DNA from: Campylorhamphus procurvoides
Lineage: Eukaryota; Chordata; Aves; Passeriformes; Dendrocolaptidae
DNA length: 64,000 nucleotides
Direction: 5' to 3'
Assembly: GCA_013396655.1 (NCBI GenBank)
Contig: WBMV01001910.1
Coordinates: forward strand, 744,001 to 808,000
This document shows positions 50,329-60,549 of the stretch, one piece after another. A program made the translations under genes and the position numbers. The notes under the pieces were generated by a model, which saw only the letters and a program-made list of their open reading frames with translations, was not told where the DNA came from and did no database searches. How positions within the stretch are numbered: the stretch's first letter is position 1; each line of letters begins with the position of its first letter.

Positions 50329-52708
50329 CTACAAAAAGGGGTGTGGGAGGGGAAAAAAGAAGAGCCTGTGTTTGCAGTCACGTTCTGATTCTTCTTCCCT
50401 GCAGGAGTTTTTGTTGCCTTAATTTTATTACAGCTTCTACAACTTCTATACTAACCTCTGTAACTAAGAAAATCTATATAAAAAAATAAAAAAAATCAAA
50501 GTAGTGGGCTAATACTAGCCTAGCTTAAGACTCAAAATTTATGGAACATAATAAAAAAATACCCATAGAACTCAATAAAGCTGAGAGAGCAGTACTTTTC
50601 ACAGTTTACTAACAAAAATATCTCAGAATAAACTGCACTTCACACTCCTGTTAAATTTTAAGGATGTGAAATAAAACTGAATTTCTTCTAAAGACTTTGC
50701 AAAAGTATCATGACACTTAGTTGCTCTCAATTCTGTGCGTTGTTACAATTGAAAAACTTTAAAATGCAAGTCCTGCATACTAAGCTGTATAGTTTTCTGT
50801 CATTATTAAGCTTTAATATTTTAGCAACCCAGTTTAGTTTGCCATGATGCCTGTAAAACAATCCTCAGTACCGAAACTGAAAACATATTCAAAGTATCCA
50901 AAACCTTTGCTCCTTAAACACTCTAACAGTGGAAAGTATTTATTTCACATGGAACAACTAGTTACACTTGTTTATAGCACTAGAAGAATCCTGTGGTGGT
51001 AAAGAGTAAACAGTATGCAGGTCTCTGATTTTAAACTGGAACTACCTCTTGAAACACTATTCCTTCACTTATTTCCACTGGAACCTTATGAAAATGCAGT
51101 CACAGCCTAAATCGGTTCATTCTTGACAGAACACATATTGTCTTACACCTAGCTCTTAACATAGTTTCCACTGGCTTGACAAACACTGAAGTAAAAAAAA
51201 GAGTGTGAACTTTTAAATATAATCAATGAGAAAGATGAAGTTGTTCCAATTTTCAGAGGTTAAATGTGCAGATTTTTAGTGAGTTTGAAGTAGGACTAGC
51301 AACGTAAATTACTAAACTCTTATAACAAGGATAACTTTATGATGTATTAGGAGTTCTGTCAGCTTTTACCACACACCTCCAATTTTACATAAAAATTCAA
51401 TACAGATAAATACTCATCTCTAAACTGATGGCTTCATAGCACTGAAAGAAAAAGTAACAACATTGGAATGGTTGGAGACTAATACATAGAACAAGTGAGT
51501 TTGATTACATTAATAGGGGCAACAGGACTCCATTTGACATATACTACTTAAAACACAGCTCACAAGCAATGGAAAAAAAAAAGAAACAGAATGCCCTCAT
51601 AGACCATAAGATCCATCCAGGATACTCACAAACACCTGTTAGCTATAACCTTTTAATCTTGATTTATACTTAGAGTCATTGCAGAGACCAGAACAAAAGA
51701 AACACTGAAAATTGACACAAGCTCCACCTCCAAGCAGACAACTTGAAAAAATAATTTTATGTAGCAGGAATTTAATATTTTAAAATTGTTGTAAAAGATC
51801 TCAGGCTGAAAACATGATAACCATGAAAGTGAATCCAAAGCAAGCATGACCGAAGTTTTGCTTTCCCCCTCTCTCCAATTCACCTAGTAGGATTTCACTG
51901 AACACTGATCATTTTGTAAAGAATATAACCTATGAATGGCTGTCACCACAAGCAGAAGCAGGATGTGAACTGATAATGATCTGTAAGAGCTTTCCTATTA
52001 GGAAAGGACTTGTTTTCATCTATTCAAACACGATTCAATTGCCAAATGAAGCGCAATCTGCTTTTGCTGTTTTTACAAATGTGTTTCAGCGTAATCTTCA
52101 CAAGCTATTTAAGTAACACAAGAAACTCCAACCATCCTTGGTTTGAAAATATTCTCTCCCTCATTAAAATCTGACTCAGAGTAGCTCCACCTACTGAATT
52201 TGAGGCATTGAGACTTACCATTTCAGATAAATCAAGTTACAACAGTACTTCCGAAAACCGCTATATTCTCACAGAATTATACTTGAAGACAGCTTAAGAG
52301 AGAACTTCAATTTCTTTCATTTTCCTAGCTAGCTATGTTCACCACAGCAGCTGTCCTTCAGAGGACATGAGGAGAACGCTTCCCTTGCAGAGGACAGTTC
52401 CTTCTAGAAGCATCCCTACAGTACAGAATCCTGACTTGATAGAAAATAAATAATTCAGGATAAATACTTCCCATGTTTAACAATTTTCTTAAACCCAGCA
52501 AATTTATGAATTGTTCCATGTTTGACCTGTGAATACAACAAATTAAGGAAATACTAGTATAGGAAGAATCACTTTAACTGTTGAGAAACAATAGTAGACA
52601 ATTCAATACCATAAGGAAATTAATTTCCTCAAAATAATTTTTGCTTACAATGTTAAGGCAATTTTGTGAATTCCTCACAACTGCCTTCCAAAACCATCCA
52701 GATTTTAC
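50329..52708 (-). other. MTDH: MTDH intron
   Basis: A 2.4-kb AT-rich intron in which I see no repeat, RNA gene or additional exon. Confidence 0.85.
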
Positions 52709-52828
52709 CTGTGCAGGAGAGTTAGCTTCTTCCCCCTGCTTCTTCTTTTTCTTCTTCTTTTTCTTGGATTTGCCACTTGTAGAACTCTGAAGAATTGGCT
52801 CTGTTTTTTCTCTTTCGTTATCTGAAAT
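52709..52828 (-). CDS. MTDH: MTDH exon with nine-lysine nuclear localisation signal
   Basis: This exon is 120 nt (40 codons), phase 0 at both ends, with donor GTAAAA from 52708. It encodes ISDNEREKTEPILQSSTS, then GKSKKKKKKKKKQGEE and ANSPAQ. The run SKKKKKKKKKQGE is shared with human and contains a known basic localisation signal. The acceptor consistent with phase is AAG at 52831-52829. A stronger-looking TTTCAG lies seven bases inside the exon. Confidence 0.93.
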
Positions 52829-53390
52829 CTTCATATGGGAACAGAAGGTATTTAGCATTTAAAATGACAAATGAAACATGCCTTCTCTAGACTAAACACA
52901 AATTAATAGCTGTAAGGAATTTAGTTGCATATACAAGTGTAAATGAACACAGCCTTATCGGTTCAGTTCATTTGAGGAAGACCACATTCTTTACATGCTA
53001 TCTGACAATACGGGTAAAAGAGTTAGGAACGGAAAAGGCAACAGAGCACCATGTACTTATGGCATGGAAATGCTGTTTCTCATACTGAAAATTAAATATT
53101 GTAAAGAAGTATTTATGAAAACAGATCTAAATCCTCTCAGTCTATACTGATAAAGTAATCCTTATAATTACAGTGAGACAGTAAGATTTAATATGGAGCT
53201 GAGCGACTTCTCTTTTCTCAATAACATTCAGCATTTTCCTTCTCTGTGTACACGAAAAACACAATTGTGCTATTCTTATCAGTGTAAAAGAAATGACAAA
53301 TTACCTTTATCATCACCCTTTAAGTGACTTTAAAAAATGACAATGGTAAGGGCAAAGTCTTGGCACTAACCAGAAAACATCAGCTTTTAC

Positions 53391-53515
53391 CTTCTGAATG
53401 TCAGATCTCTCTTCACGATGAGGAACAGAAGCAACTTTGTCATCATCTACCCAGTTTCCCCACTCTTCTGCTGGTGCATTCCAATCCGAGCTGGGATCAG
53501 CTGAAGAAAGTCCAT
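53391..53515 (-). CDS. MTDH: MTDH exon encoding the SND1-binding segment
   Basis: This exon is 125 nt, with acceptor AG at 53517-53516 and donor GTAAAA from 53390. It completes Asn and then reads GLSSADPSSDWNAPAEEWGN, WVDDDKVASVPHREE and RSDIQK, ending in phase 0. In mammals the two tryptophans of DWNAPAEEW (human W394 and W401) insert into pockets of SND1. Both are present here, so the interaction surface appears conserved. The part after WVDDD diverges from mammals. Confidence 0.96.
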
Positions 53516-55594
53516 CTAGAAAGAAGAAAAGTTTTTTCAGGAATATCACCTTACTTTACAGGTGCTCTCTTCCAGTTTAAAAATTTTAAAAACTCCCCCA
53601 AAACTAAGCATAAACTCACTTCTTGAAATCAAGATATAAATAGTAATTTCCTATATTTCTGAAAAAAGTAAAGATTTTATTGAAATGTGAAGGACATTTT
53701 AAAGTCATGAATATGACAGTGATATTACGGTGCAGTCTGATTACAGACTAATCACTGCAGCTAAGCTAGATGCAATTGTTTCGAGATATTTTCTAAAATG
53801 TGTGAAGAGGAACAAATTTAAAAGTTGTTTGCTATCTTAAACCTTCTACCTAAGTTTGTAAAAAAATTAAGATGAATTGCAACACTGAGAAGTCTTACCT
53901 TAGTAAGATTCCTTTACAAGCGATATATGTGAAAGTGCAAATCTTAGTAAAAAAGCCTTTAAACACTGGTATTTATTAAGAAGGTTATTCTTTCTAAGAC
54001 TTACATCCCTGCTCCATTTTCTTATTACTCATTTATGATGGCACTTATTTATGTTGTCACACAGGAATGGCAAATTTAAAGGGTCAGTTATATAAAAATT
54101 AAAAATATATGAAGGGAAGAACTAAGCCTTAGACTGTCTGTTTAGTAGAAAGTTAGAGAAGCCACGCCTTGTAAAAGATTGCATTTTCATTTCACACTTA
54201 TATTAACAACACAAATATTTCTTACCCCCAGTCTATACCAAACTGAAGAAGACGAAAACTTGGTCTGCCAACTACAGTGGGACTCAGTTTAGTTATTCAA
54301 AAATCAAGTCAAAATGAAAAGCAGGAATAAACCCAATTAAATTTACTGGCAAACATTACAAAGCTAAAAATACACTAAGAGATCTTATGATTAGTTAGGA
54401 TACTTTTCTGCCTCTTGCCTTCAGAGAAAAATATTACCTTAATTACATCTACTTTGGATGCTAAAATTTACTGATTTGAAAAAAACAATTACTGCCCATC
54501 ATAGTTTATCTCCTGCCCTCACTAGTTGCTTAAGGAAAACCCCCATTTTTATTAATCATAAAAATACGTACTATTTCTACATACAGTTAATTTTCTTGTC
54601 CTGATCCTGATGAAGCAGTAAGGTGTATCTGTGTATCATATTGGCCTAAACTTGCATTTGCCGACTTCTGTTAGTGTGCCTTTCAACTAGGTAACATCTA
54701 TGATGAAACTACTCTTTTAACAGAAGCTGTAGCCATAAACATTCTATGGTCAGAAACGTGAATCAATTATGCTTTTGATAAAATGTAAATCTGATTACTT
54801 TCAAACGATAAACTGAAATGTGCTTCCATTACCCTTAAACCAGATAGAACACAAAAGATAAGCTTCAAAATGATCTGATATCAGAACAGTCATGCCAAAA
54901 GTGGTGGAATCAAGGACTGCATCGATGTATTCCACTTTTGCAGTCATTAAAAAAGAAGTTCTTAGAAACAAGCTAACATGCAAGGCTGCTGTTCTTCAGA
55001 TCACTGCCCTTATGAGATGCAGTAATTTTTTTCTTAAAAATAGAGAGGGGAAAGTGGGGAGGTAAACATTTTTACTACAGTTCCTAAGTAATTTCAGTGA
55101 TTTCTATCCTGTATGTGCTTTCTATACAAATAAGAACCTCCTAATGTTTGGTAAATGTGAAAGTAAGTCAGATTAAATACAAGAGTCTTATGTCACATTA
55201 ACTTTTCAGTAAGGTATAAACATATAAAAATTAACTGACTCAAATACAATCTACTAAATAAGTATTTTGCAGACTTGCAGCAGATTTTTCACATCATTTG
55301 CAGTAAGACTGTCTTAATTTATTATGAAGATTTTTCTAGCAAAAAGCAGAACTGCCTTGCAATGCATGAGGTTTCTCACTTTTGAGTTTGAATATCCAAG
55401 TATTTTTCCTAAAAATTAACCATTTCCTATTATAATTTGTCAAAATGCTTCTCCCTGCTGTCTTCAAACTGTCAATTAGCTTTTATGAAAGTTAAACGTT
55501 CCAATTTTTTCCTCAGATATCCACAACTAATACCAGTAGCTAATATAAGTAACTACACTTTAACAGTAATTAACAACATTTTAGAGGAACATAC

Positions 55595-55693
55595 TTAACC
55601 CAGACCATTCATCATCAACAGGGGGTTGAGCATGACTTAAATCCCACTGAAAATCAGAAGTACCAGTCTGAGAAACTGATTCACTGTTGGATC
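55595..55693 (-). CDS. MTDH: MTDH internal exon
   Basis: This exon is 99 nt, phase 1 in and out, with acceptor AG at 55695-55694 and donor GTATGT from 55594. The product SNSESVSQTGTSDFQWD, then LSHAQPPVDDEWSGL, aligns to human STAEPVSQSTTSDYQWDVS and IDDEWSGLN. The Asn codon is split across the next junction. Confidence 0.95.
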
Positions 55694-57279
55694 CTGAAAA
55701 GGAATAAGTAAAATTGTATTTGTCAGTTAACAAGCTTCCTGAAGTTTTCTTGGGGAAAGAAATTCCAATCAAAGTAGAAAAGGAAGAAAAAAGCCTCAAA
55801 GAAAAAAAGGTTTGATTCTAAGGACTGCACAGCAGAGGAAAACTACTGGGCTCTTGTACATGAGGTATATTCATAACATAATTTTGTCTCCCTTCAGTTT
55901 CCTTAAGTATTGAGAACAGGGAAAAAGAGACAAGACAGGCTGAGTGACAGTAACCTATAAGGCTTACAGCAGTCTCCTCAACCTGAAAAATATAATAAAA
56001 TTATTACTCTGTATTAGTAAGAACTCTTACAGAGAGAAGGTTGAAAAAAATTTACTAGAAAGAAACCTCATTAAATAAATTGCAGATCAACCAATTAAAT
56101 TATACATTACTAAAAATCCAATTCTCATTTAAAGTGAAAGATTTCAGGAACATAAAAGCAGCTTGACAAAAAACCAATAAGGTCAATACCAGTCATGACA
56201 ACAGTGTTATCATAACAGAATCTTATGATAACAGAAAGTGTTACACACCTAACATTATTAAGAAAAATAAACAACAAAGAGAAACCATTTCAGAAAAAAG
56301 TAAAACAAAAAAGCTTAATTGTAGGAATAAAAGAAATTAATATATTACTGTGTGATGAGACTTACTTCTGAAACAGTTTAAGTATGACCTTGGTCTCTCT
56401 TACATACACCTCTGCAAAAGAGACCTCAGATGACAGAAACATTGACATGTTCTCATTTTTTTTGCCAGTCAGTCACAGTGAAGAAATAAATATTCATGTG
56501 GTCACTTTGCATTACTATGTTGTTTACTAAGGTGCAAACACAACGAAAAAAATTCACTGTTTTCACACTTCTCTAAAATTTTAAATGGTAGCATTGCAGA
56601 TAAACCTCAGCTCAGTCTGTCATCCTACTTTATTCAATAAACTTTCTTAAGGTTATTATTATATTAGAGATTCAACTTGAATTCAAGTGGCTGCTTGAAA
56701 AATGTTTGGGCTTTTTAAAATTAAAACTCTCTGTACAATTAAGACTCAGGACACTGAGCTTGAGTTCAACAATTAAAAGCCTGTAAACTGCAATACAAGC
56801 AAACATAGTCTAAGTGCATAAGCACTTGGCCAGCTACTTCCAGAAAAAAAATAGCCACACCAAGCTCATGGAGTAAGCAAGGAAGAGCAGAAAACCTGAT
56901 ATATGATCCCTTTATTGTATAATAAATCATTGTAGCACTCATGTCAGTTTAACACACAAGATTTATTATGAAGACAGGTTTGCACTCTACAGCAATTTCA
57001 CCCTTCAAAAAAGAAAACCCCAGAGCTCAGCTTTTCCATCTGTCAGAGAAAAGACTCAAGACTTCAAATCCTGCCTATGGAACATATTTTGAAAGTAGTG
57101 ATTCAGTTCCTTGAAGGGGAAAAACTCTATCATCAAGTACTAAACCTCCCAAAAGATCAGGAGTAAATGGGCTTTTGTAGAAAATCTTCAGATCTGTAAC
57201 TTGAAACACAGCAACACTGAGCAATCTCTTATGCCCATTATTTAGACTTAAAACACAAACAGGAAGGCTAAATAAGAAA

Positions 57280-57345
57280 TCACAGAATGATTTGGGTTGG
57301 AAGGGACCTTAAAGATCATCTCATTCCGAACCCCTCTAGTTCTAA
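57280..57345 (-). mobile_element. CR1 3'-end fragment
   Basis: Short piece with the hallmark CR1 terminus (GATTTGGGTTGGAAGGGACC and AAGATCATCTCATTCC on the plus strand). It lies in the MTDH intron about 230 bp past the donor of the candidate cassette exon. Confidence 0.9.
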
Positions 57346-57575
57346 CCTTCTTACTGATTTAGCTTTTTTTTTGTCAATTTAAAACAGTTACTTCACTGCG
57401 TAATTTCAACATAACAGAAAAGTTTTCTAGGCTTTCATAAAACACGTCTTCCAACTCTTTACAGTATTATTTTCAGAGAACAATGAGAAAAATGCATATT
57501 AATAACACTTGACAAACTACATTCCACCCAGTAGAGTAGAAGAGAGTGGAATAATCTTTGGAAAGGCATACATAC

Positions 57576-57662
57576 CAGAAACTCCAGGAGTTAATCCAAA
57601 TGAGGAGAAAGAAGTAGAATTCTGTTCAGAGGTATTAATCCTTGCATCCACATTCCAAGCAG
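57576..57662 (-). CDS. MTDH: MTDH exon, candidate cassette (29 codons)
   Basis: This exon is 87 nt, symmetric (phase 1 in, phase 1 out). It has a strong pyrimidine tract and acceptor AG at 57664-57663, and a GTATGT donor from 57575. The product AAWNVDARINTSEQ, then NSTSFSSFGLTPGVS, is Ser/Thr-rich like the rest of MTDH. The human canonical protein runs directly from FSGIG to STAEPVSQ as I recall it, with no counterpart. Because it can be skipped without changing frame, this may be an alternative exon. I infer coding status from the splice sites, the open frame and the phases. Confidence 0.75.
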
Positions 57663-58012
57663 CTGTAGAGGAAGGGGAGAAAAAAGTAAAAACTTCACAC
57701 ACTGCTGGCAATGTTGAAAAACTTCGCTATTTAATTATGAATTGAGTCAGAAAAACATTCCAGTCATGATAATATTTCACACAACAGGACATTAGTCAGT
57801 GCAGGTGGAGATGTGACTTTATGAACACATAGCCTGAAACAATTTTCAAGCTTTCCAAGATCATCTTCCCTTTACAGCCTTTTCTATACATAAACTTCTC
57901 ACAGAGGAAAAGTAGATTGTGTTTTGAGCCCCATACTATTATTCTTCCAATTAGCACAATCATAGCTATTGAAAAGCACATACAGATGAAACACAGCTTG
58001 AAGTAAATTATT

Positions 58013-58024
58013 TATATATATATA
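58013..58024. repeat. Short TA microsatellite
   Basis: A perfect alternating TA tract of about 12 bases in the MTDH intron. Confidence 0.85.
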
Positions 58025-58239
58025 TGTTACAGAATAGAATCAAGCTTGGAACAACTTTTGACAAATAGGAGATTCTGATTAAAAATGAAGACATACTTGA
58101 CTGTTAAGCGTAAGGCAGCAAATAAGCAAAAATAACCAGTGGCACTAATGTGGCAAAAGGAACACCTGGTTATAATACGATTCTAAATAAAAACTACTAC
58201 TACTGGGTTTTATTTAGAATTACACTTACTTAAGTGGAG

Positions 58240-58900
58240 GACAAGAGGGGGTGCTGCACTAAAAAACTGGACAGGTATTCCAGATGTTGTCCAAATAGTG
58301 GACAATTACTATCCCTAATCTGCTAACTCTTGTGTTGATACACCCCAGAATAGTGTAGGTCTATTGCTGCTAAGACCTATGGCTGGCTCACGTCCAGCTT
58401 AGTGTCCACCAGGACCCCTTACCCAGTCTCCAGACAGGATTGCTCCCAACCCAAGGTTCAGCACTTCCCATTTGTCCTCACTGAACTTCCTCGGATTCCT
58501 GTTGGCCCATTACTCCACTGGGTTTAGGTCCTTCTGGATGCCACCCCTGACCTGGACTGTATCCACAGATTCCCCTGTTTCCATTCAAGCTTGGTGTAAA
58601 CTGGAAATCTAATGTAAACGAAAATCTGTTGCCTCCTTCAGGACAGTTACACAGATGATAAACTGGACAGTTCTAAGTATAGCACTGTGATATCCCCCTT
58701 GTTACCATCCTCAGGGGGGAGCAGGACTTACTAACCACTACCTTTGAGCCTGACCAGTTTTTCAACCATTGGATACAACAATACTGTGAGAGAATGCTAA
58801 AAGCATTAGTCAACTCACCATAAAAGATTTTCACTGCTCTCCCCTCACCCACGAAATTAGTCATTTTACTAGAAGTAAATCAGCCTAGTCAGACACGATG
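58240..58900 (-). mobile_element. CR1 ORF2-region fragment
   Basis: Plus-strand text includes TATTCCAGATGTTGTCC, GTCCACCAGGACCCCTTACC, CACTGAACTTCCTCGGATTC and CCTTCTGGATGCC. These follow in the order of the reverse-oriented CR1 ORF2 3' half. It is fragmentary and decayed, in an MTDH intron beside the solo LTR. Confidence 0.85.
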
Positions 58901-59097
58901 TATTCTCCGTAACAAAACCAACAAAAAGCTGGTCACAGTAACCAAGAACTGCCTCATTAGAATACACAGCAGAATACAGCAAACCAGAACATAAAAAAAG
59001 CCCTTTGCTTCTACTTGGCAACAGTAAAGCTTCCAATGGCATATCAGGCCCAGCCTCAGGAATCCCATTTCAAGATATGCCAGGGAAGTAAAAGACT

Positions 59098-59635
59098 TGT
59101 GCTGGTTATGGTTGGGGTAGGGCCGTGTTTTGGAATTGTGCTGAAAACAGGGTTGATAATATAATGATGCTTTTGTCACTGCTGAGCAGTGGTTACACAG
59201 AGTCAAGGCCTTTTCTGCTTCTTGTACCACTGGCAGCAAGGAAGTTGAGGGTTGTCTTCCCAAAAAGAACCTGGGAAGAGACATGGCTGGGACAGCTGAC
59301 TTCAACTGGCCAAAGGGATATTCCATACCAAATGGAATCATGCTCAGTATATGAAGTGTGGGGAAGAAGGAGGAAGAGGGGACATTTGGAGTGATGATGT
59401 TTGTCTTCCCAAGTAACTGTTATGCATCACAGGGCCCTGTTCTGGTGGGAATGAATGAACACCTGACCATGGGCAGTAGAGAATTATTTCCTTGCTTTGC
59501 TTGTATGTGTGGCTTTTGCTTTCCCTATTAAACTGTCTTTATTTCAACCTATGTGTTTTCCAGCTTTTACCTTTTCAGTTCTCTCTGCCATGCAGTTATG
59601 GGGGCCTGGTTGCTGGCTGGGATTAGGCCATGACA
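59098..59635 (+). mobile_element. Solo LTR with target-site duplication (avian endogenous retrovirus)
   Basis: A 538-bp element starting TGTGCTGGTTATGGTTGGGG and ending GGCCATGACA is flanked on both sides by the exact 5-bp duplication AGACT (59093-59097 and 59636-59640). It carries the avian LTR motif CCAAAGGGATATTCCATACC, a TATA-like AGTATATGAAG and a CTATTAAACTGTCTTT polyadenylation region. No internal retroviral sequence is attached, so it is a solo LTR left by recombination. It lies in the MTDH intron between exons 60301-60549 and 57576-57662, antisense to the gene. Confidence 0.92.
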
Positions 59636-60300
59636 AGACTAAAGTAACACTGCTGACTACAAAGGAACACTGCTTTCCAGAAGAGATGAGAATTACTTGG
59701 AATGAAGAGTAGGAAGTGCCACATTGCAGCATTTACTAATAAGTTGAGATTTCTTGATTTTTCTCTGGGCAACAATCTTCTTCTCTATTATTACTATGAA
59801 CACTACAAGTGATAAAGGCAGGAAATTGTACTGAACATTAAAAAGCAGTTTCTAATGAGAAAAACAGCATAGCACTAAATGTCAAAAGAGTTGAACGATC
59901 TTTATGCCTGGAGCCTAAACAAACACCTGCCAAAACCCATGTTGAATCAACTGAATACACTTATGATCTGGGTTTTAAGACATTCTTTAAAAGAACTTAC
60001 ACTTCAAAATGGCTTAGTAATCACCTTCAGACTTCTATGAAAGTGCTATACAAAAATTGTATTCCTTCACAGAAGTAATTTTATCTCAGAAAAACTGAAA
60101 AATCCCAGTTTAACTGTACACAGAGACATATATGCTCAGCCACCAGAACTCACAGTAAAGAGAAACTGTTCAGTTCACATTTCCCTAGACTGCACCAGGA
60201 TTAACATATAAACATAAAGATATTTCAGAGACCTACTACTAAAAATATATATTTATGTAAAAATGCTTAAGTGAAGCAAGTTTTCTTCAGAATAGCTTAC

Positions 60301-60549
60301 CAATAGGAGTAAACAAAGAACGCTCTTTCCAGGGCCTGCCCACCAGGCTTACACCCCAGTCCTTTCCATTTCCATTAGCATCTCCAGTGTCCTGGCCCCA
60401 AGCCAATGTCTCAGTCTTCCTCTTCCCAGCTGCAGTTGAAGGAACAGATGTCCATTTCTCCTCCCCTACACCAATCTGTGATATTTTTACAGACTTCTCA
60501 TTCCAGCTTCCTCCATTTACTGTATGGCTTTCACTCAATCCTGGAGAAA
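60301..60549 (-). CDS. MTDH: MTDH large internal exon
   Basis: This exon is 249 nt, phase 1 in and phase 1 out, with acceptor AG at 60551-60550 and donor GTAAGC from 60300. It encodes VSPGLSESHTVNGGSWNEKS, a GEEKW motif, AGKRKTETLAWGQDTGDAN and NGKDWG, and ends SLFTPI. These are near-exact matches to the human block containing VNGGGWNEKS and QDTGDANTNGKDWG. After KDWG the bird has VSLVGRPWKERS where human has RSWSDRS, about five residues longer. An exonic donor-like GTAAGC sits at 60352-60347 in that divergent segment. Confidence 0.95.

Larger units (their letters stand above)
53516..57575 (-). other. MTDH: MTDH introns flanking exon 55595-55693
   Basis: Two introns (53516-55594 and 55694-57575). 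The second contains the CR1 fragment at 57280-57345. The rest is plain AT-rich intron. Confidence 0.85.
57663..60300 (-). other. MTDH: MTDH intron carrying CR1 and solo LTR
   Basis: A 2.6-kb intron of which nearly half is mobile DNA: a TA tract at 58013, the CR1 fragment at 58240-58900 and the solo LTR at 59098-59635. Confidence 0.88.

Noticed and set aside
58889..59341. 150-codon minus-strand open frame
   Set aside because: It overlaps the CR1 fragment and the antisense strand of the solo LTR, so it is repeat sequence read in reverse.
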